Shown one piece after another: positions 11,231-23,572 of a DNA stretch of 64,000 nt. The stretch is from Ceratopteris richardii. Its lineage: Eukaryota; Streptophyta; Polypodiopsida; Polypodiales; Pteridaceae. The stretch's first letter is position 1. Each line of letters opens with the position of its first letter. Below the pieces are notes generated by a model. The model was not told where the DNA came from. It made no database searches and worked only from the letters and a program-made list of their open reading frames with translations. Both the position numbers and the translations under genes were made by a program. The stretch covers positions 1,374,501 through 1,438,500 of the forward strand of contig MU260053.1 of assembly GCA_020310875.1 (NCBI GenBank), written 5' to 3'.

Positions 11231-13770
11231 ATTTTTAGGGTTGAGTTTCCCTCTTCTCCTTCACAATATCCTCCTATCTTATCAATGGGAATGTACCACA
11301 ATTCCTCTAATTCCTGCAGTTGTGGATGAAGATTTTTTGGTATTATTTCCCATTTTTTCATTTTGTTTTGTAAATGAGGATTCTGTTTTACCAATTCCTC
11401 CATTGTAGTATGGTATAAAATTGTACATTGTTTATCTATATTTACATGGAATGTAATTTGTGGATTATCCTCTTCCTGATTAATATTTCTCCTTGTTCTT
11501 ATTGCCTCAGATTCCTCAACTGTTATTTGAGGATTATCCGATTCCCCCAGTTTAAGTTGTGCTTCCTGTATGATTTGTTTACACTTTTGCATCCTTTCAT
11601 GTTCTAAGTCTGGCATAGGATAAGCCATTACATGATCTGTAGGACTTGATCCCTCTTGAATTCTTCCCTTGTATGCTTTTATCAAGGTATCTAGACTCTG
11701 TGAATTTCTTACTTCTGACTGGGTTTGTGTCTTTTGAGAGGAAGTACTGTTTGACTGTTCCCTATTCTCCTCTTCCAAATTTTTCCCCATTCTTTTTTTC
11801 CTTTCCCATTTCCCTTTTTGTCTATTTTCTTCACCTTTGAAACTGATCCTTCATTTTGTTCCTTAGTTGTTTCTTGTTGTTTAGCTTGTGCCCTTGTTAT
11901 AGCATTTATATTTACTTGGTCAATGTCACTCAATTCTTCTTGCTCCATGATGTTGACTGTTTTCAGTGGTATGTTATTAGATGTGTTTTGTTGTTTTTGA
12001 GGATTTCTTGGACAATCCTTTGTTAAATGTTCCCTGCCACAATCCTTACAATAGGCTCCCTCTATTCTTAATGTAGGAGGTTGTGGACAGTCTCTAATGA
12101 AATGTTCTCCCCCACATCTATAACAAGTTATCTTTGATCCCCCTTTGAACTGAGGTTTTTGATTGGACATATAATTATTGGTTATATACATGAATGTGGC
12201 TGTATCCATCTCAATTCTCCCATTTCCCAAATCTAGGGCTTGTAGTTCTGGTTCTCTCAGTTCATATCCTTCCCATTCTTCCTGATATCCTTCATTCCAT
12301 TGATAATCTTCCTTGTATGGTGATCTTATTCTTGAATTTCCCTCCTCTATTGGTGTTTATTTAACTGGTACCACATTTGTTTGTAATGGAGGTTGTTGCC
12401 CAAGTATAGGTCTTGGTTGCTCAATATATCCAGATTCTCTTTGACTTGCATAATCTCTCTCCCTAATGGGTTGTGTGTTGTAGAAACAGTCTTCTCTAGT
12501 ATGATTTGTCCATTTTCTCTCTAGTGTACAGTATTTGAGTGTTTTTCTGTCTTGCAAGTGTTGTGGTTTTTGATATGGACATTGTTGTACCAAATGATTT
12601 TCTCCACAATTATAGCATTTTTTATTTGTTGTTATCTTGGTATTTATCAAATTGGTTTTAGTGCTGACTTCTAGAGCTTTAGCAATGGCTTGAGCCAATT
12701 CTTCTGTTGGTGGGATTTTATCTTCATTTGTTCTAGATTGATCAAATGCTAACAGGTCTTGGCCTCTGTTATCTTCCAAATCTATTGCCTCTTTCACACA
12801 TGCTCCTAGGTCAGGGCATCTCCTATAATATGCTAGGGTTCTTAATTGGGCACTTCTTAATCCCTCTATGAATAGGGATACCTGTCTTGCCATGGAAGGT
12901 ACTTCTTCTTTGGGACATCTGTCAATGTACTGTTTGAATCTCCTAGCTGCCTCTCTGACATTTTCATCTTTTTGCTGCTTAAAGCTATGTATTAGTGTGG
13001 CTGTGCTATGTTTTATTCCGGTCTTTGAGAATTCCCCAATGAAGGCTTCTAGAAAGGATTCAATATCTATATACATTTCTTTTCTTAAGGGAATGAACCA
13101 AGATAAGGCAGGTCTTGTTAGGGTTAGACCAAATGCTTCAAATTGGACTTTGTAATCCTCTACTTCTTCAGCTCTAATTAATTGCCTAAATTCTGCAGCA
13201 TGAGCATGAGGATCAGAATATCCTTCATATTGAATTTTCATGCATTTGGCTACTTGATATGGTCTAAGCATTCTACCCTGGTTTTGCCAATGGTGTCTTC
13301 TTCTTAGTGGGAAATCATTAAATCCTTCTGGTTTCTTTTCAAAAGGATTTGGGGAAGTATGTGTTCTCCTACCTTGTGATTGTTCACCATTATTGTGAAT
13401 TCCATGTGGTCTTGGCAAATCTGATTGCCTTAGGTTCTGTTCCCAAGGTCTCTTGTCTGCACATTGCCCTAGGTCATTTGAATTTTCTGGGTCTTGTGAG
13501 AAGATGTATACACATCCCTGCCTATCCTCATAACTACCATCTTTGAATTGAGCTACTAGTGTTATGTTCAGGGGAACTTCTAAGTTTCTCAATCTAATGA
13601 GAAACTTATGCATTCCATCCTGATATACATAGGTTCCAAACATATTTGTATATATATATTTGAGGATGTTTCTATAATCCCCAGTTTCAATGGACTCATT
13701 TATTTCATTTAAATTTTCCATGTTGTTTTCTTGCCCTAAATCTCTTTCTTGCAATTCCCCTACCACTGTC
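11190..13770 (-). pseudogene. Element A, gag with zinc knuckles
   Basis: Capsid-like alpha-helical region of the retrotransposon gag family (motifs FGLTLTRPALSWF, FSKTGIKHSTATLIHSF, EAARRFKQYI), then the first CCHC knuckle CYNCGENHLVQQCP. Two further knuckles follow about 160-200 residues later (CYRCGGEHFIRDCP and YCKDCGREHLTKDCP), then a charged tail leading to protease. Gag packages the element RNA. Three knuckles spread over a long nucleocapsid region are also seen, in part, in element C. Confidence 0.82.
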
Positions 13771-13849
13771 TCTATTTCTTTCCTTCCTAGTTCTTGCTAG
13801 GAATGTGTGTACAATTTATTACCAGACCTAAGGATCATTCAATTAATTT

Positions 13850-14290
13850 CCACGATTTTGTGACCAAAATCGTGTTTTTCATGATTTTGTATGAAAATCG
13901 TGTTTTTCACGATTTTGTGTGAAAATCGTGATTTCCACGATTCTGTGATCAAAATCGTGTTTTTCACGATTTTGTAATCAAAATCGTGTTTTTCACGATT
14001 TTGTGTGAAAATCGTGATTTCCACGATTTTGTGATCAAAATCGTGTTTTTCACGATTTTGTGTGAAAATCGTGATTTCCACGATTCTGTGTGAAAATCGT
14101 GATTTCCACGATTCTGTGATCAAAATCGTGTTTTTTCACGATTTTGTGTGAAAATCGTGATTTCCACGATTTTGTGTGAAAAATCGTGATTTCCACGATT
14201 GTGTGATCAAAATCGTGTTTTTCACGATTTTGTGATCAAAATCGTGTTTTCATGATTCTATGATCAAAATCATGTTTTTCACGATTTTAT
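13850..14290. repeat. Hairpin satellite in the leader of element A
   Basis: About 15 tandem units of 28-29 bp. Each unit is itself a dyad: CACGATTTTG, a 4-5-base spacer (TGAT or TGTG type), then CAAAATCGTG. Two unit types alternate irregularly. The reading frame that runs through it on the minus strand is a by-product of the repeat and is not a gene. Confidence 0.9.
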
Positions 14291-16090
14291 TCCCAGACAA
14301 TCGTGATTGCTCACAATCGTTAAAAACACGATTCTCTTAAGAAAATCGTGCTCTGGGAATCGCGATTTTGTTCTTTGTTTCAGAGAATCGCGATTTTGTG
14401 TCTGACTACAAAATCGCGATTCTGTTCACTTTTTTGAAAAATTTTCCAGGTATTGATTTTCAAATTTTTATTTCCTTTATAGAATCGCCTTAACTATTTT
14501 TTAACATGCTATAAAAGAGTTTTCTAAAAAAATTATTATTTTTTTATAGAAACTTCAAAAAATCAGAAATCACGATTCCGTGTTTTTCAGTTATTTCCTA
14601 CTTATCTATTCTTAATGATCATAAAAATTTTAAAGAAATGCAAGAAAAATGGTATTGAAGCCCCTTACCTTGCTTGCTTGATTCAAAAACTCTCCAAAAC
14701 TTTGGCTTGTAGAAAGTCGCGATCCTATGCCTGCTCTCTCTCTCTCTCACTCAACAAATGATTTTTCTCTGAAATTTGAGACTTTTATAGTGTCCATGCA
14801 ATCGCGATTCTGTATAATTTCCACTGGTTTTCACTTTTTCACTTGTCCAATTTCATTCTTCAACAACTTTATGGTTTTAATCCTCAATTCTTAATTTTTC
14901 ATGATTAATCACTCTCATTAGCTATTGGTGAAAATCGGGATTTTGTACTTTTCCACCTCTCTCACTTGATACTCAATCTTTCCCGATTCTTTGGAATTTA
15001 ACTTCCTTCACTTTCTCAATATTAATGAAATCTCTTACAATTACCTTTCTCCAAAAACCCAATTTTACTCAAACTTCCCAAAAAATTTTCTCTTACAGAA
15101 AATCGCGATTTTGTGCAGAGAATCGTATTTTTTCTGTACTTCCAATTTTTTGTAATTTTGAGTATTCTTTTCTCTTGTTTCCCTTTAGTACCCTTTACCA
15201 ATTCTAGTTCAACTGTCACTTGTAATTTTACATCATAATCACAAAATTATCCAGAAAATCGTGATCCTGTGTAGAGAATCGTGTTTTTTCTAATTTTCCA
15301 ATTTTTGGAATTTTTTTTTGCTTTCTTACCACCTGGTCTCTTCCACTCTTGTCAACAAAACTTCAGTCCAACTTCCTAAGGAGAAAAGAAATTTGTTTGA
15401 TTGTTTTAATGAATTTTATGAATTTTTTTTAGTATTTTGCCCTAAATTAAGGTAAACACTTCACTTAGGGTTTCTTGTTTGGTGATCTATTGATCCTGTG
15501 TTCCTTGATTGGTTATACTCTCTTATGCTCTGGCTATCAAAACAGTTTATGAGCAAAATTTCCCAAAGAAAAATGTGTTAAGAAATGCAAATGTCAATTT
15601 TTGCAAAGATAAACTTAAACAGTTCTCTTTTCAAAATGCAATTCAGCTTTCTCAAGATTATTACTTTGACTTGGCTACAAGTGGATCTTATCTACTTGCA
15701 TCTAGCTACTTAACTTGACCTTTCCTTAATGCAATCTTGTCATCTACCCAAGATCAACAATTTTGCTTAGTACTTGATCAAAAAGCACTCTACAAATGCA
15801 AGAATAGACACATGTTACCTTATCTTCAGCTTTCTTGATTCAATTTTTCACACACCTGCACTTTACTTCCAAAAAATGATATGAGCCACTATCAATTCGC
15901 AAAAATTTCAACACGTCTTATTCTCAAAAGATTATCTAATGCTTTCTTTTCTCAAAAGACAAACAAAGAAATCTACCTTTTCATGTTTACATTTCTTGAT
16001 TAAAGAGTATGACCTTTTCCATGTGTTCAATACCATCACATTAGAAGATCCAGCAAGGTCCAACTTCAATGAAGCTTTTGATATACTCCC
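14291..16090 (-). other. Element A, untranslated leader
   Basis: About 1.8 kb without a supported gene between the PBS and the hairpin array. It is AT-rich, with scattered palindromic words of the AATCGCGATT type that recall the array. A packaging signal is expected somewhere here but none can be located. Confidence 0.6.
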
Positions 16091-16109
16091 TGGCAACGGC
16101 GCCAAAAAA
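16091..16109 (-). other. Element A, primer binding site
   Basis: Directly inside the 5' LTR the minus strand reads TTTTTTGGCGCCGTTGCCA. GGCGCCGTTGCC is a common PBS word of plant gypsy elements. The matching tRNA is not assigned here. Confidence 0.75.
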
Positions 16110-16938
16110 TGTCTGTTCTTGATCTTTGGAGTTGTCCTCTCCAATCATTTAGTATAAAGGATTACAAATACATCTTTATTTTTTCAATCTTGGAAGTATA
16201 CATGAGACCACAGCCCCTTCCATATGATAGAATCCAAGAAATAAGAGAAAACTGGCTGGATTTCTGAGAATAATGAAGATGAAGAGGAATTTCTAGGGTT
16301 TGGATTATCTTGAGCAAATCTCCATCATTTTCCACGTTCTTGGTGTCTAAAGCATGTTATTTTCTCAGCAGAATACAAGCATGAAGTCAAAACTTAAAAA
16401 TGATACCTGTAACCTTCAGACGAGACAATCGCGATTCTGTGAAAATAGACGATTTTCATCTCCAGCACCATCCTTCATCAATTTCTCACTCAACATATCA
16501 GTATTCAACTCTCTTCATACACATTCATCAGAAACACACAATAGAAGCTCACAAATCTCCATGGATACACATAGAATAGACTCACAAATAAAAGAAACCA
16601 CACAAAAGAAAGAAACATGATTTTCTGCAGGAAACTCTCTCTATTTGCTTGGACAACATGTAATACAATTAACCAACCCTCTCATAGTAGAGGAAGTTGT
16701 CTTTTATACATTTTCAGGTGTCCCTTTTCACACTTGAAATTTGGTCCTTTCCTCCTTTGATCTAAAAAAATGCTATCTAGGAGTTTCCAAAAATTTGAGA
16801 AAAATTACATAAGATTCTTCTCTACATAAGGAAGACTCTTCCTTATTTTTACATCAGTTGCATAAATATTTTTACAAGTTTCTCACATTTTACAATTGTC
16901 TCTCATAAAAAATAATCCAAAAAATACTTCTTCTAACA
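16110..16938 (-). repeat. Element A, 5' LTR
   Basis: 829 bases, TGTCTGTTC to TTCTAACA, flanked by the PBS at 16109 and by foreign sequence from 16939. Its last 365 bases match 651-1015. It holds an AATCGCGATT word like those in the leader. Confidence 0.9.
16701..16710 (-). promoter_or_regulatory. TATA box of element A 5' LTR
   Basis: The minus strand reads TGTATAAAAG, about 230 bases into the LTR. It is preserved identically in the other LTR. Confidence 0.6.
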
Positions 16939-17036
16939 GATGTTCAGGCTGCTAATGCCAAACAAAAATTTTTAGAAAAAAGAATGAAGGTATGTTTCTT
17001 CCCTCCTTATAAGTTTCATGTTACTCACAAGTAAAC
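16939..17036. repeat. 98-bp dispersed repeat, copy 1
   Basis: GATGTTCAGGCTGCTAATGCC to CACAAGTAAAC. A second copy, about 88% alike, lies at 24141-24237 in the same orientation, and the copies diverge abruptly afterwards. The minus strand carries TTTGGC near one edge, which may be part of an old PBS region. Confidence 0.75.
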
Positions 17037-17935
17037 AACACATGGAGTCTAGTTCCAAGAAAACAAAGGATGAAGGTAATTGGCAGCAAATGGGTCTATA
17101 AAGTGAAGAGAGATTGTGATGGTTCAATTGCTAGCTAAGAAGCAAGGCTTGTGGCAAAAGGATTTGCTCAATCCTATGGGATTGACTATGAAGAAACATT
17201 CAGCCTAATTGCAAAGATGACCACAATTAGGGCAATCAAATGATTGCCACATCTAGGAGTGGCCAATATATCAATTGTATGTAAAGAATGCTTTTCTTAA
17301 TGGTGATTTGTAGGAGATAGTCTACATGACTCAACCATTAGGGTTTGAAAACCCTACATATTCAGATTTTGTTGGTAAACTTAGAAAAGCATTGTATGGT
17401 TTAAAGCAAGCTCCTAGGGCATGGAGTCAAAGGCTTTTGGAGTATCTGTGTAGGTGTGGATACAAGCCAAGTGATGGAGATCCTTCCCTATATCTCAAGA
17501 AGGAAGGAGGACTAGTTGTCTATGTATGCATATATGTGGAAGGCTTGATTATAATAGGAAGTGATGATGTAGGTATCACATGGATCAAGGCCAAGCTTGG
17601 AAATGAATTCAAGATTTCAGATCTTGGAGTTCTTAAATATTTTCTTGGGATTGAAGTTATTTACGTGGAAAATGGTATTTACTTGCTCAAAGGGAATACT
17701 TGCTAGATGTCCTTTATAAGTATGGTATGAGTGGATGTAATCCACTCACACAACGTGTGGATCCAAACACTAAATTATGTACAGGTGAAGGACAACCTCT
17801 TGAATATATTTTAGCATATAGAAGCATAATTCGAAGCCTTAATTATGCTACCATCACAAGACCTAACTTGTCTTATGTTGTAGGAGTTCGTTCTCAATTT
17901 CTAAATTCATCAACTGATGTTCATATAAGAGGCAC
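17037..17935 (+). pseudogene. Fragment G: Ty1/copia reverse transcriptase
   Basis: Copia RT motifs in order: TWSLVP start, [21 protein letters not shown], the LRKALYGLKQAPRAW signature, the active-site region CIYVEGLIIIGS, FKISDLGVLKYFLGIEV and the ATITRPNLSYVVG stretch before RNase H. There is no LTR, gag or integrase on this strand. The fragment stops where copia fragment F begins on the other strand. It is old and broken at several places. Confidence 0.85.
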
Positions 17936-20440
17936 CATGTGAGCCTGAACGAGTACGATATGAAAGAGGTGCATCTAATTTTTTGTCATGCAAAGTATGC
18001 ACTAGCCAATTTGGCATAGTTTTTGCCTGCTCAATATCAACTCTCTCATCAACAAGTGCATCATGTAAATCTGCATCAGAAATGGAATGATCTACATCAT
18101 CACATGAAACTTGCAAAGGTTGAGAAGTTGCCTCATCAGGACTAGCGCTAGTTTGTCCACCTATAAAAAGAGGCAGCAACGTATCATACATGTCTTTGGA
18201 GCTAACAAATGTCTCCTTTGTACAGAGGGTGCCCATTTTACATGCTAACAGGTTTTCAACCAAAACCAAAAACTATTTGAAGCACATAAACACTTCAAAA
18301 TTTTCCCTCAATGGATACACCCATGCATGCTTGGAAAAATCATCGATGAAAGTCATGAAGTAAAGATAGTTCCCAAAAGGTGTCTCCATAGGACCACAGA
18401 CATCACTATGTACAAGCTGCAATTTATGAGTAGCCCAAACTGAACCATCTTTTGAAAAGGAAGAATGCTGCATTTTTCCCAAAATACAACTTTCACAAAC
18501 ATGTTTTCCAGGTGCCTCAAGTTTGGGCAAAGAGGACACCATTTCAGATTTTTGCAGGCATAGCAAACTAGCAAAATTCAAATGACCAACGCGTGCATGC
18601 CAAAGCTTTGCATCTGACATAGCCTGAGAATCATGTACTGCACATTCTGAATCATTTACAGATCTTTCATAGTCTATGAGCTTATACAACCCACGACACA
18701 AAATGCCAGAAGCAATAATGACGTCGTCATTTGACAGATCATGAACTGTACATCTGTCATCAACAAATTTCACAACCAAGCCAATCTTGGCTAATGCAGT
18801 AAATAGTGATGGATTTTTCTTGATCCCTAGCACAAATAAAGCATTTGACAGACTGAAAGAACTACCATCATCAGTAGTCAAAATGATCTTACCAACTCCC
18901 ATAACAGGATAAAAGGAGTTGTTGGTGCATGTAATAGTATTCCCTGTAGGGGTAGGCTCGAGTGAAAGGAAGAAACTGCACTACGAGGTAATATGTTTGG
19001 TCACCCCACTATCAAACTACCAAACATTTGAGTCTACTGCAGACATGCACTACTCATGAGAAGATGGGTCAAAACTGCAAGTAGTAGTAAACATCCATTC
19101 TTCTTCCTGCACAAGATTAGCAGACTCTGTTTTTGGTGTAGAGGCTTCTACAACAACCATTTTGGCCTCTTTCTTCTTTGCCTCTTTAGTAGTCAATTTT
19201 GGACATCTCTTAATGACATGATCATTTGCTTTACAATATTTGCAAAACAATTTTTGTTTTTCTGATTTCTTCTCATCTTTGTCATCCTTCTTCGAATGTG
19301 CAGCATTTGCAGATTTTTGGTTACTAGTAGAAGAGCTCCATTTTCCTTTGCCCTTCTGACTAGCCAGGAAAGCTTAATCAGCAACATGCATAATAGACCT
19401 GTTCTACCTAGACTGGTCTTCCTGCAACAAAATAGAAACTAACTCTTCAAATGTTAAGGCATTTGGATTGCCTTTCATCATTAAATGAAGAGCAGAAGCA
19501 AAACTCTGATATGAGTTGAGAAGACCATTCAGAACAGTTTGCATAAGTAAACTCTCATGAAGGACTTCATCTGCAGAAATCAATTGTTCCTTCAAATCCT
19601 TGATCTTTGTCAGAAAACTATCCATAGAATCCTTCATTCATGTGCTCAATCTCCAACTGTTTTTGGAGATAAGCAACAGGAGCCTCATTCCTAGCCTGGT
19701 ACAATGTAGTAAGTGTATCCCACGCATCAGTTGTTCTACAAGAGCGAATGTGAGGAATAATGGCATGTTTGATAGACAAAGCTATCAATGCATGTGCCTG
19801 AGCATCTCTACCATCCCAATGAATTTGCTTTGCACTATGTGCAATAGAAAAAGTAGCACAAACAAAAATCTACAGAATATCACCATCTTCAATACCTTCT
19901 GCATCAGCTTCAGTACCTGTTGTTGGAATAGTTGCAGGTGTGATAGGCCATTTTTCAACCCCTTGCACAATGTTCCACAATCCTTTTGCAGCCAATAGAT
20001 GTTGCATCATATAAGCCCATAACAGGTTGTTAGTACCATCCAACTTATCCTCAACAACCAACATATGGAATACATCATTGCTTTCAGCCATGGTCAGTGA
20101 CTAAAATACCTTGATGCAAAAAATTGACTCTATCTCAAAAAGTTGAACAAAACTGCCCAGAATTACCTAGATGAATTCTACTAAACCTGTAGCAAACTTC
20201 GAGACGCTTATACTGACAAACCAAAATTGGTATATACCTTCGGCACAAAAAGGTGAAATAGCCTACACAAGCACTACGATAGGGCATTCAGAGGCCGAAA
20301 CAAGCTCAGATCACAATTTCGGCACCACATAGCGAAGCTGTTTGATCTCTGAAGCACGCTGAGTATTCTCACCAACATTCGTGCGATTCTAAGACTACAG
20401 ACGGAGAGGTGTCGACAATGCCTTAGATGAAGTGATGACC
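17936..20440 (-). pseudogene. Fragment F: Ty1/copia gag to integrase
   Basis: On the minus strand from the PBS: gag start (MAESNDVFHMLVVEDKLDG), the gag helical region with LNSYQSFASALHLMMKGNP, CCHC knuckle CKYCKANDHVIKRCP, protease remnant, the pre-integrase zinc region LWHARVGHLNFASL and CESCILGKM, the integrase core start LVHSDVCGPMETPFGNYLYFMTFIDDFSKHAWV cut short, and an acidic linker that normally precedes RT. The element's own RT and 3' end are absent. It is broken at many places. Confidence 0.85.
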
Positions 20441-20454
20441 TGCTCTGATACCAA
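20441..20454 (-). other. Fragment F, primer binding site
   Basis: The minus strand reads TTGGTATCAGAGCA, the standard complement to the 3' end of initiator Met tRNA, directly inside the LTR that starts at 20456. Confidence 0.85.
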
Positions 20455-20455
20455 T

Positions 20456-20700
20456 TGTTGGAGTTAGATGTCTATGGAAGCACGCGAAGATCACAACAAC
20501 TTCTTATGCGTTTGAATGATCTTAATATCCATTGTAAGTTGCCTAGGTGTGGTCATGGATCTCCCTCACAATGGCACCAAAGAGTGTCACCTTGCGATGT
20601 TGGGCATGCTTGTACACTTTTGTACTATCCCATGCTAGATTCCAAAGGAATGCTCAACACGATCTAGCTCACCACATTCCACATTGATATTCATGCTAAA
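20456..20700 (-). repeat. Fragment F, 5' LTR (right edge uncertain)
   Basis: It begins TGTTGGAGTTAGATG on the plus strand right after the PBS. No second copy exists in the window, so the outer edge cannot be fixed. The value given is a guess made before the local duplication. Confidence 0.4.
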
Positions 20701-20708
20701 CTTTGCAG

Positions 20709-20849
20709 TCTTCTTCATTTGAAAATGGATGGTATAGCTAAAAATAGTCATAGAGAGAAAGTTAAGCTATGTTGAACTAGCTACTCTTCTTCATTTGAAA
20801 ATGGATGGTAGTCATAGAGAGAAAGTTAAGCTATGTTGAACTAGCTACT
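20709..20849. repeat. Local tandem duplication
   Basis: The stretch from TCTTCATTTGAAAATGGATG to TTGAACTAGCTACT is present twice in a row, about 77 and 64 bases, nearly identical apart from a short length difference. It is a recent slippage or recombination event. Confidence 0.85.
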
Positions 20850-23011
20850 GGGATAGAGCTCGATTAGCTAGTCTAAATGCAAAATTTGTCCTCATAGCTC
20901 GATAAGATCACATGTTTTTGCAAAGATTGTGCAAAAATGGCTGCCTAAATATTTAGAGAGTGTTTGAAATAGAACTAGAGATTTGTTCTTCAACTTTGAC
21001 CAGTTAGCGTGCTTAATTTTTCTTTATTGACTTGTAGGAAAATTTGATCCAAGAATGGCACAACCACAAGGCTTTTTGTATCCTATCTGCACTCTTGTTC
21101 ATCATCTTGGGGATTTTCCCTTTGGTCTTGAGTGCTTATACCTACAATGATCCCACCTCCTTAATCTTTGTCACGTCTTATAAAGCATTGTTGTTGCCAC
21201 CTATAAGTTTGGAATGTGAAATAGCTAGTTACCTAGATGGCTCTTTCTTGATGATCCTATCAAAATAGTGTAGTAGGTAGTTCTTGTGTACTTCTCTTAT
21301 AGTGTGAACGATGGGGCCCAAGTGTAGTTTAGTTTGATTAGGCTCTAGAGTAGTGATTTGGATGTCAAGAAAGGACATTGGTACACCAAATATTTCTTAA
21401 TTTAGTGCAAATAATCCGATACTTAATGCTTCTTGAAATGTTTGAAGAAGTAGATTCCATAATCATATGCAAACAATGTGTATGTATTAGGACTCTTATG
21501 GAGGTCAAAGAGTAAAGGTTTGAGACCCATTTGAAAATTGAATCACTAAAAGAATGGTACTCTAGGTTTTACAAAAGAGATTAAGCACATGTGCATCATG
21601 TTGAAGATTTTAACTAACATGATACATAGATCAAGGACCACTTTGTTGATTTTCATGTATTCATTATTCAGATGCTTCTAATGAAGAATCGAGAAAGTAT
21701 TTTCTGTCTTGTCCAATGTAGGGCCTCTTACTATACTTTAAAGGAATGATGTTAGAGATGTTACTATGGGTATTGGAGTGGTGAATGGTGCTACTGTGGT
21801 CGAAAATGGTGTGCTCCATGATGGATGTTTTGGACATGTCGGCTATTTATGGCATGGTGGTGGTTGAACCAATATTGGTGAAGAGATCTCCATTACTGCA
21901 AGGAAGGACTCTATGAATTAGATCTCGTCATATAGGAGTAGTGTGGGTCCAATATGTCAAAAATGGACATTGTTGTTGGTTTTTTTCATTGGACTACAAT
22001 TTTTGCTTCCAAGTCTTAGGAAAATGCTTGCCCACTATATGGTGATAACTCCAAAGAGGAGATTGTTGCCAATTGCGGTGGCACTAACCCAAAGTCTACA
22101 TAGTATTGCAATTATTGATCAACGATATCTATTTCTTCAATCACTTTCCTTTGTGATTATGATATGGTTTTTCTATCTATCAGAAGTTGGTTCTATTTTT
22201 GTTTTTGGTGAAATTTCCTTTCTTGTTTCTTCTTCAATAGGTGATGGCATGGTTGGTTCTTCCCTCTATGATTTATGAGTATTTATTTTCTACTCCTCTC
22301 TTTCCCATCACATTGTTTCACTTTCTATAGTAAATGGTATATCTCTACTCAATGCCATGTTTTTGGAAACCTATGGGATTACTATCAGTTGTGCCCAATG
22401 TTTTGTAAACTCTCATCTTATTGTTGGCAAACAGGGTCTAGAGTACTATTCTCTCTAAAAACTTCTTCTCATCGGAGGTCAAGTTGTACACCTCTTTCCC
22501 TTTCTTCTAAGCTTGAACGTTTATATAGAGTAGAGGCCATGAATTGTGCTTGTCTTTTTTATTTTGATTAGCATTCATATCCCAAAACTTCTTATTTCAC
22601 TCATTAATCACCTTGATTCTCATGCCCCACTTGTCGTTGGTCTCTTTGGAGTGTCCCCTTGAATAGGTTGTACATGCGAGCATGAGGGGGGTTGGTTCAA
22701 CATGATAATTCTACTATATGCCCTCATAGACAATGTAAATAAGTGCATATAAGCTATGTGATTACTTCTTTCTAGAGCACTTATGGTTGGTGCTTGTATT
22801 TTTATACATCGATTCGTAAACAAATGTTGGCCATTTGATAGGGAATATTGCATGGGGAGGAGTATCTACTCGTGAGGGATCATACAACAAACTTGATATG
22901 GAAAACAAAAATGCTGATGGAAAACGCGTAGTTTGTTTGGTTTACCTTTGTGGCAAATGGGAACTATGATATCTTTCAAGTGGACCACAAATATGAAATG
23001 TAGTGCTTCTC
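20850..23011. other. Unassigned intergenic DNA
   Basis: About 2.2 kb. Short hydrophobic reading frames at 21044-21268 and 21943-22278 (plus strand) have no recognisable domain and no supporting context. I see no LTR, PBS or coding motif. Confidence 0.5.
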
Positions 23012-23151
23012 TCTTGAGATTTGAACTCACAACCTTTTGGTTAGGAGTGTGATAAGCTAACCACTTGCCCCAAAAGCCATGGTTGAGGAATACTTCCTAA
23101 TCCTCTCTCTTAAGGCGTGGTCCAACCATCTCCTACTAGGATTATGTGATA
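23012..23151 (-). repeat. TRIM 3' LTR
   Basis: Left 140-bp terminal repeat, next to the polypurine tract at 23152-23166. Confidence 0.88.
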
Positions 23152-23432
23152 TTCCTTCCCCCTTAGACTGATCATTGTCCTCAATGCTCACTTGTGGACC
23201 CTTCTAGCTCTGTTGGACCCACTTTCCATGCATGAGCGTTTCCACCAACCTCAAACTCCAGCACATGGACCAAATTTGGACCTATCCCACCCTCTATGGG
23301 TGCCTAAATGCCCACGTGCCTTCATCTAAGGCCAGTTTCACACTCATCATGGATAAGCGCTTTTTCCAAGTGTCCACAAAGGAGTTGCGAACCTCCGTCT
23401 TGCCCAATTTCTCAACTAAGCTTTGATACCAA

Positions 23433-23572
23433 TGTTAGGAATTGAACTCACAACCTCTTGGTTAGGAGTGTGATGGGCTAACCACTTGCCCCAAAGGCCA
23501 TAGTTGAGGATTACTTCCTAATCCTCTCTCTTGAGGGGTGGTTCAACCATCTCCTTCTAGGATTATGTGACA
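23433..23572 (-). repeat. TRIM 5' LTR
   Basis: TGTTAGGAATTG to TATGTGACA, 140 bases, next to the PBS at 23421-23432. Confidence 0.9.

Larger units (their letters stand above)
651..16938 (-). mobile_element. Element A: Ty3/gypsy LTR retrotransposon, decayed
   Basis: Order on the minus strand: 5' LTR (16110-16938), PBS-like site, about 2.3 kb leader with a hairpin satellite, gag with zinc knuckles, protease, reverse transcriptase, RNase H, integrase, a second retropepsin-like domain, a spacer, a block of extra reading frames, polypurine tract, 3' LTR (from 1015 leftwards, cut at 651 by element K). Reverse transcriptase precedes integrase, which defines Ty3/gypsy. The two LTR parts differ at about 4% of sites by eye, so it is fairly young (roughly 1.5 Myr at a fast plant rate, several times more at slow rates). 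The coding region is broken at perhaps eight to ten places. At about 16 kb it is a large element, because of its leader and its 3' block. Confidence 0.9.
23012..23572 (-). mobile_element. TRIM: 561-bp terminal-repeat retrotransposon in miniature
   Basis: Two direct terminal repeats of 140 bp (23012-23151 and 23433-23572) enclose about 280 bases without coding capacity. The right repeat is preceded by CTTTGATACCAA (minus TTGGTATCAAAG, initiator Met tRNA PBS). The left repeat is followed by TTCCTTCCCCCTTAG (minus-strand polypurine tract). Both flanks carry the 5-bp target duplication TTCTC (23007-23011 and 23573-23577). This shows a complete non-autonomous LTR element on the minus strand. The repeats differ at about 11%, so it is old. 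It has no 5S-like sequence, so it is not of the Cassandra type. Confidence 0.93.

Noticed and set aside
13839-14123. 94-residue repetitive protein on the minus strand
   Set aside because: The frame is only the translation of the 28-29-bp satellite, with no start context or non-repeat part.
13850-14290. CRISPR-like regular repeat array
   Set aside because: The units are directly adjacent dyads without unique spacers, lie in a plant retrotransposon leader, and have no cas genes nearby.
21044-22278. Small membrane proteins (hydrophobic frames at 21044-21268 and 21943-22278)
   Set aside because: AT-rich DNA gives hydrophobic frames by chance. There is no signal peptide pattern, no conserved motif, and no gene context.
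23012-23572. Cassandra-type TRIM with 5S RNA in the repeat
   Set aside because: The 140-bp repeats contain no 5S-like promoter or sequence; only the general TRIM layout is supported.
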